Source of the DNA: an uncultured Opitutaceae bacterium
GTDB lineage: Bacteria; Verrucomicrobiota; Verrucomicrobiia; Opitutales; Opitutaceae
Length of the DNA: 5,744 nt
NCBI GenBank assembly: GCA_937128785.1
Contig: CAKZMS010000265.1
Coordinates: 1-5,744, forward strand
Reading direction: 5' to 3'
The notes beneath the pieces were generated by a model, which saw only the letters and a program-made list of their open reading frames with translations, was not told the origin of the DNA and did not search any database. Made by a program: the position numbers and the translations under genes. Shown here piece by piece: positions 5,691 to 5,744 of the stretch; the stretch's first letter is position 1; every line of letters begins with the position of its first letter.

Positions 5691-5744
5691 ATGAACCCGA
5701 AACGATTGCTTGGCCTGTTTGGTTTGGCCGTGGTCGGCGCGACT
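5691..5744 (+). CDS. Start of an exported protein (N-terminal 18 codons only)
   Basis: The open frame starts with ATG and runs out of the window. It encodes MNPKRLLGLFGLAVVGAT, with a positively charged N-terminus (Lys4, Arg5) followed by a hydrophobic stretch, as in a Sec signal peptide. It lies 10 bases after the Dabb stop and has a good ribosome binding site. The family cannot be told from 18 residues. Confidence 0.65.
   Translation, partial: MNPKRLLGLFGLAVVGAT

Overview
The window is GC-rich and densely coded. It carries one long minus-strand transcription unit and the start of a divergent plus-strand pair. The TonB-dependent receptor, the exported TPR protein and the Tat signal point to a Gram-negative bacterium. 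The style of the receptor N-terminus and plug, the ABC set and the amidohydrolase most resembles Verrucomicrobiota, in particular Opitutaceae-like lineages. That placement is from recall of similar proteins and was not searched.

The minus-strand unit is read from right to left. It begins with an exported TPR protein (5143-4247). A metal-dependent amidohydrolase of the Amidohydrolase_2 type follows after 12 bases (4234-3362). Next come the three parts of an NitT/TauT/ThiXYZ-type ABC importer: ATPase (3369-2587), permease (2590-1799) and a substrate-binding lipoprotein (1832-822). These overlap each other by 4 to 34 bases, and the ATPase overlaps the amidohydrolase by 8. After a 111-base leader-like gap comes the N-terminal part of a TonB-dependent outer-membrane receptor (710 to beyond base 1). 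Read as a pathway, the receptor would admit a scarce small molecule through the outer membrane, the lipoprotein and ABC importer would carry it across the inner membrane, and the cytoplasmic amidohydrolase would process it. The substrate cannot be read from the sequence. The binding protein belongs to the NMT1/THI5-like superfamily, which handles pyrimidine thiamine precursors, sulfonates, nitrate and riboflavin among others.

The divergent intergenic region (5144-5233) holds a tandem 7-base repeat and a 6-base inverted repeat, but no clear sigma-70 promoter. To its right, on the plus strand, are a Tat-signal Dabb (A/B barrel) protein (5234-5680) and, after a good ribosome binding site, the first 18 codons of another apparently exported protein (5691 onward). 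No RNA genes, mobile elements or CRISPR arrays were seen. The best second-look items are the six-gene capture, import and processing module of unknown substrate, and the 111-base leader before the receptor gene, which can form competing hairpins.
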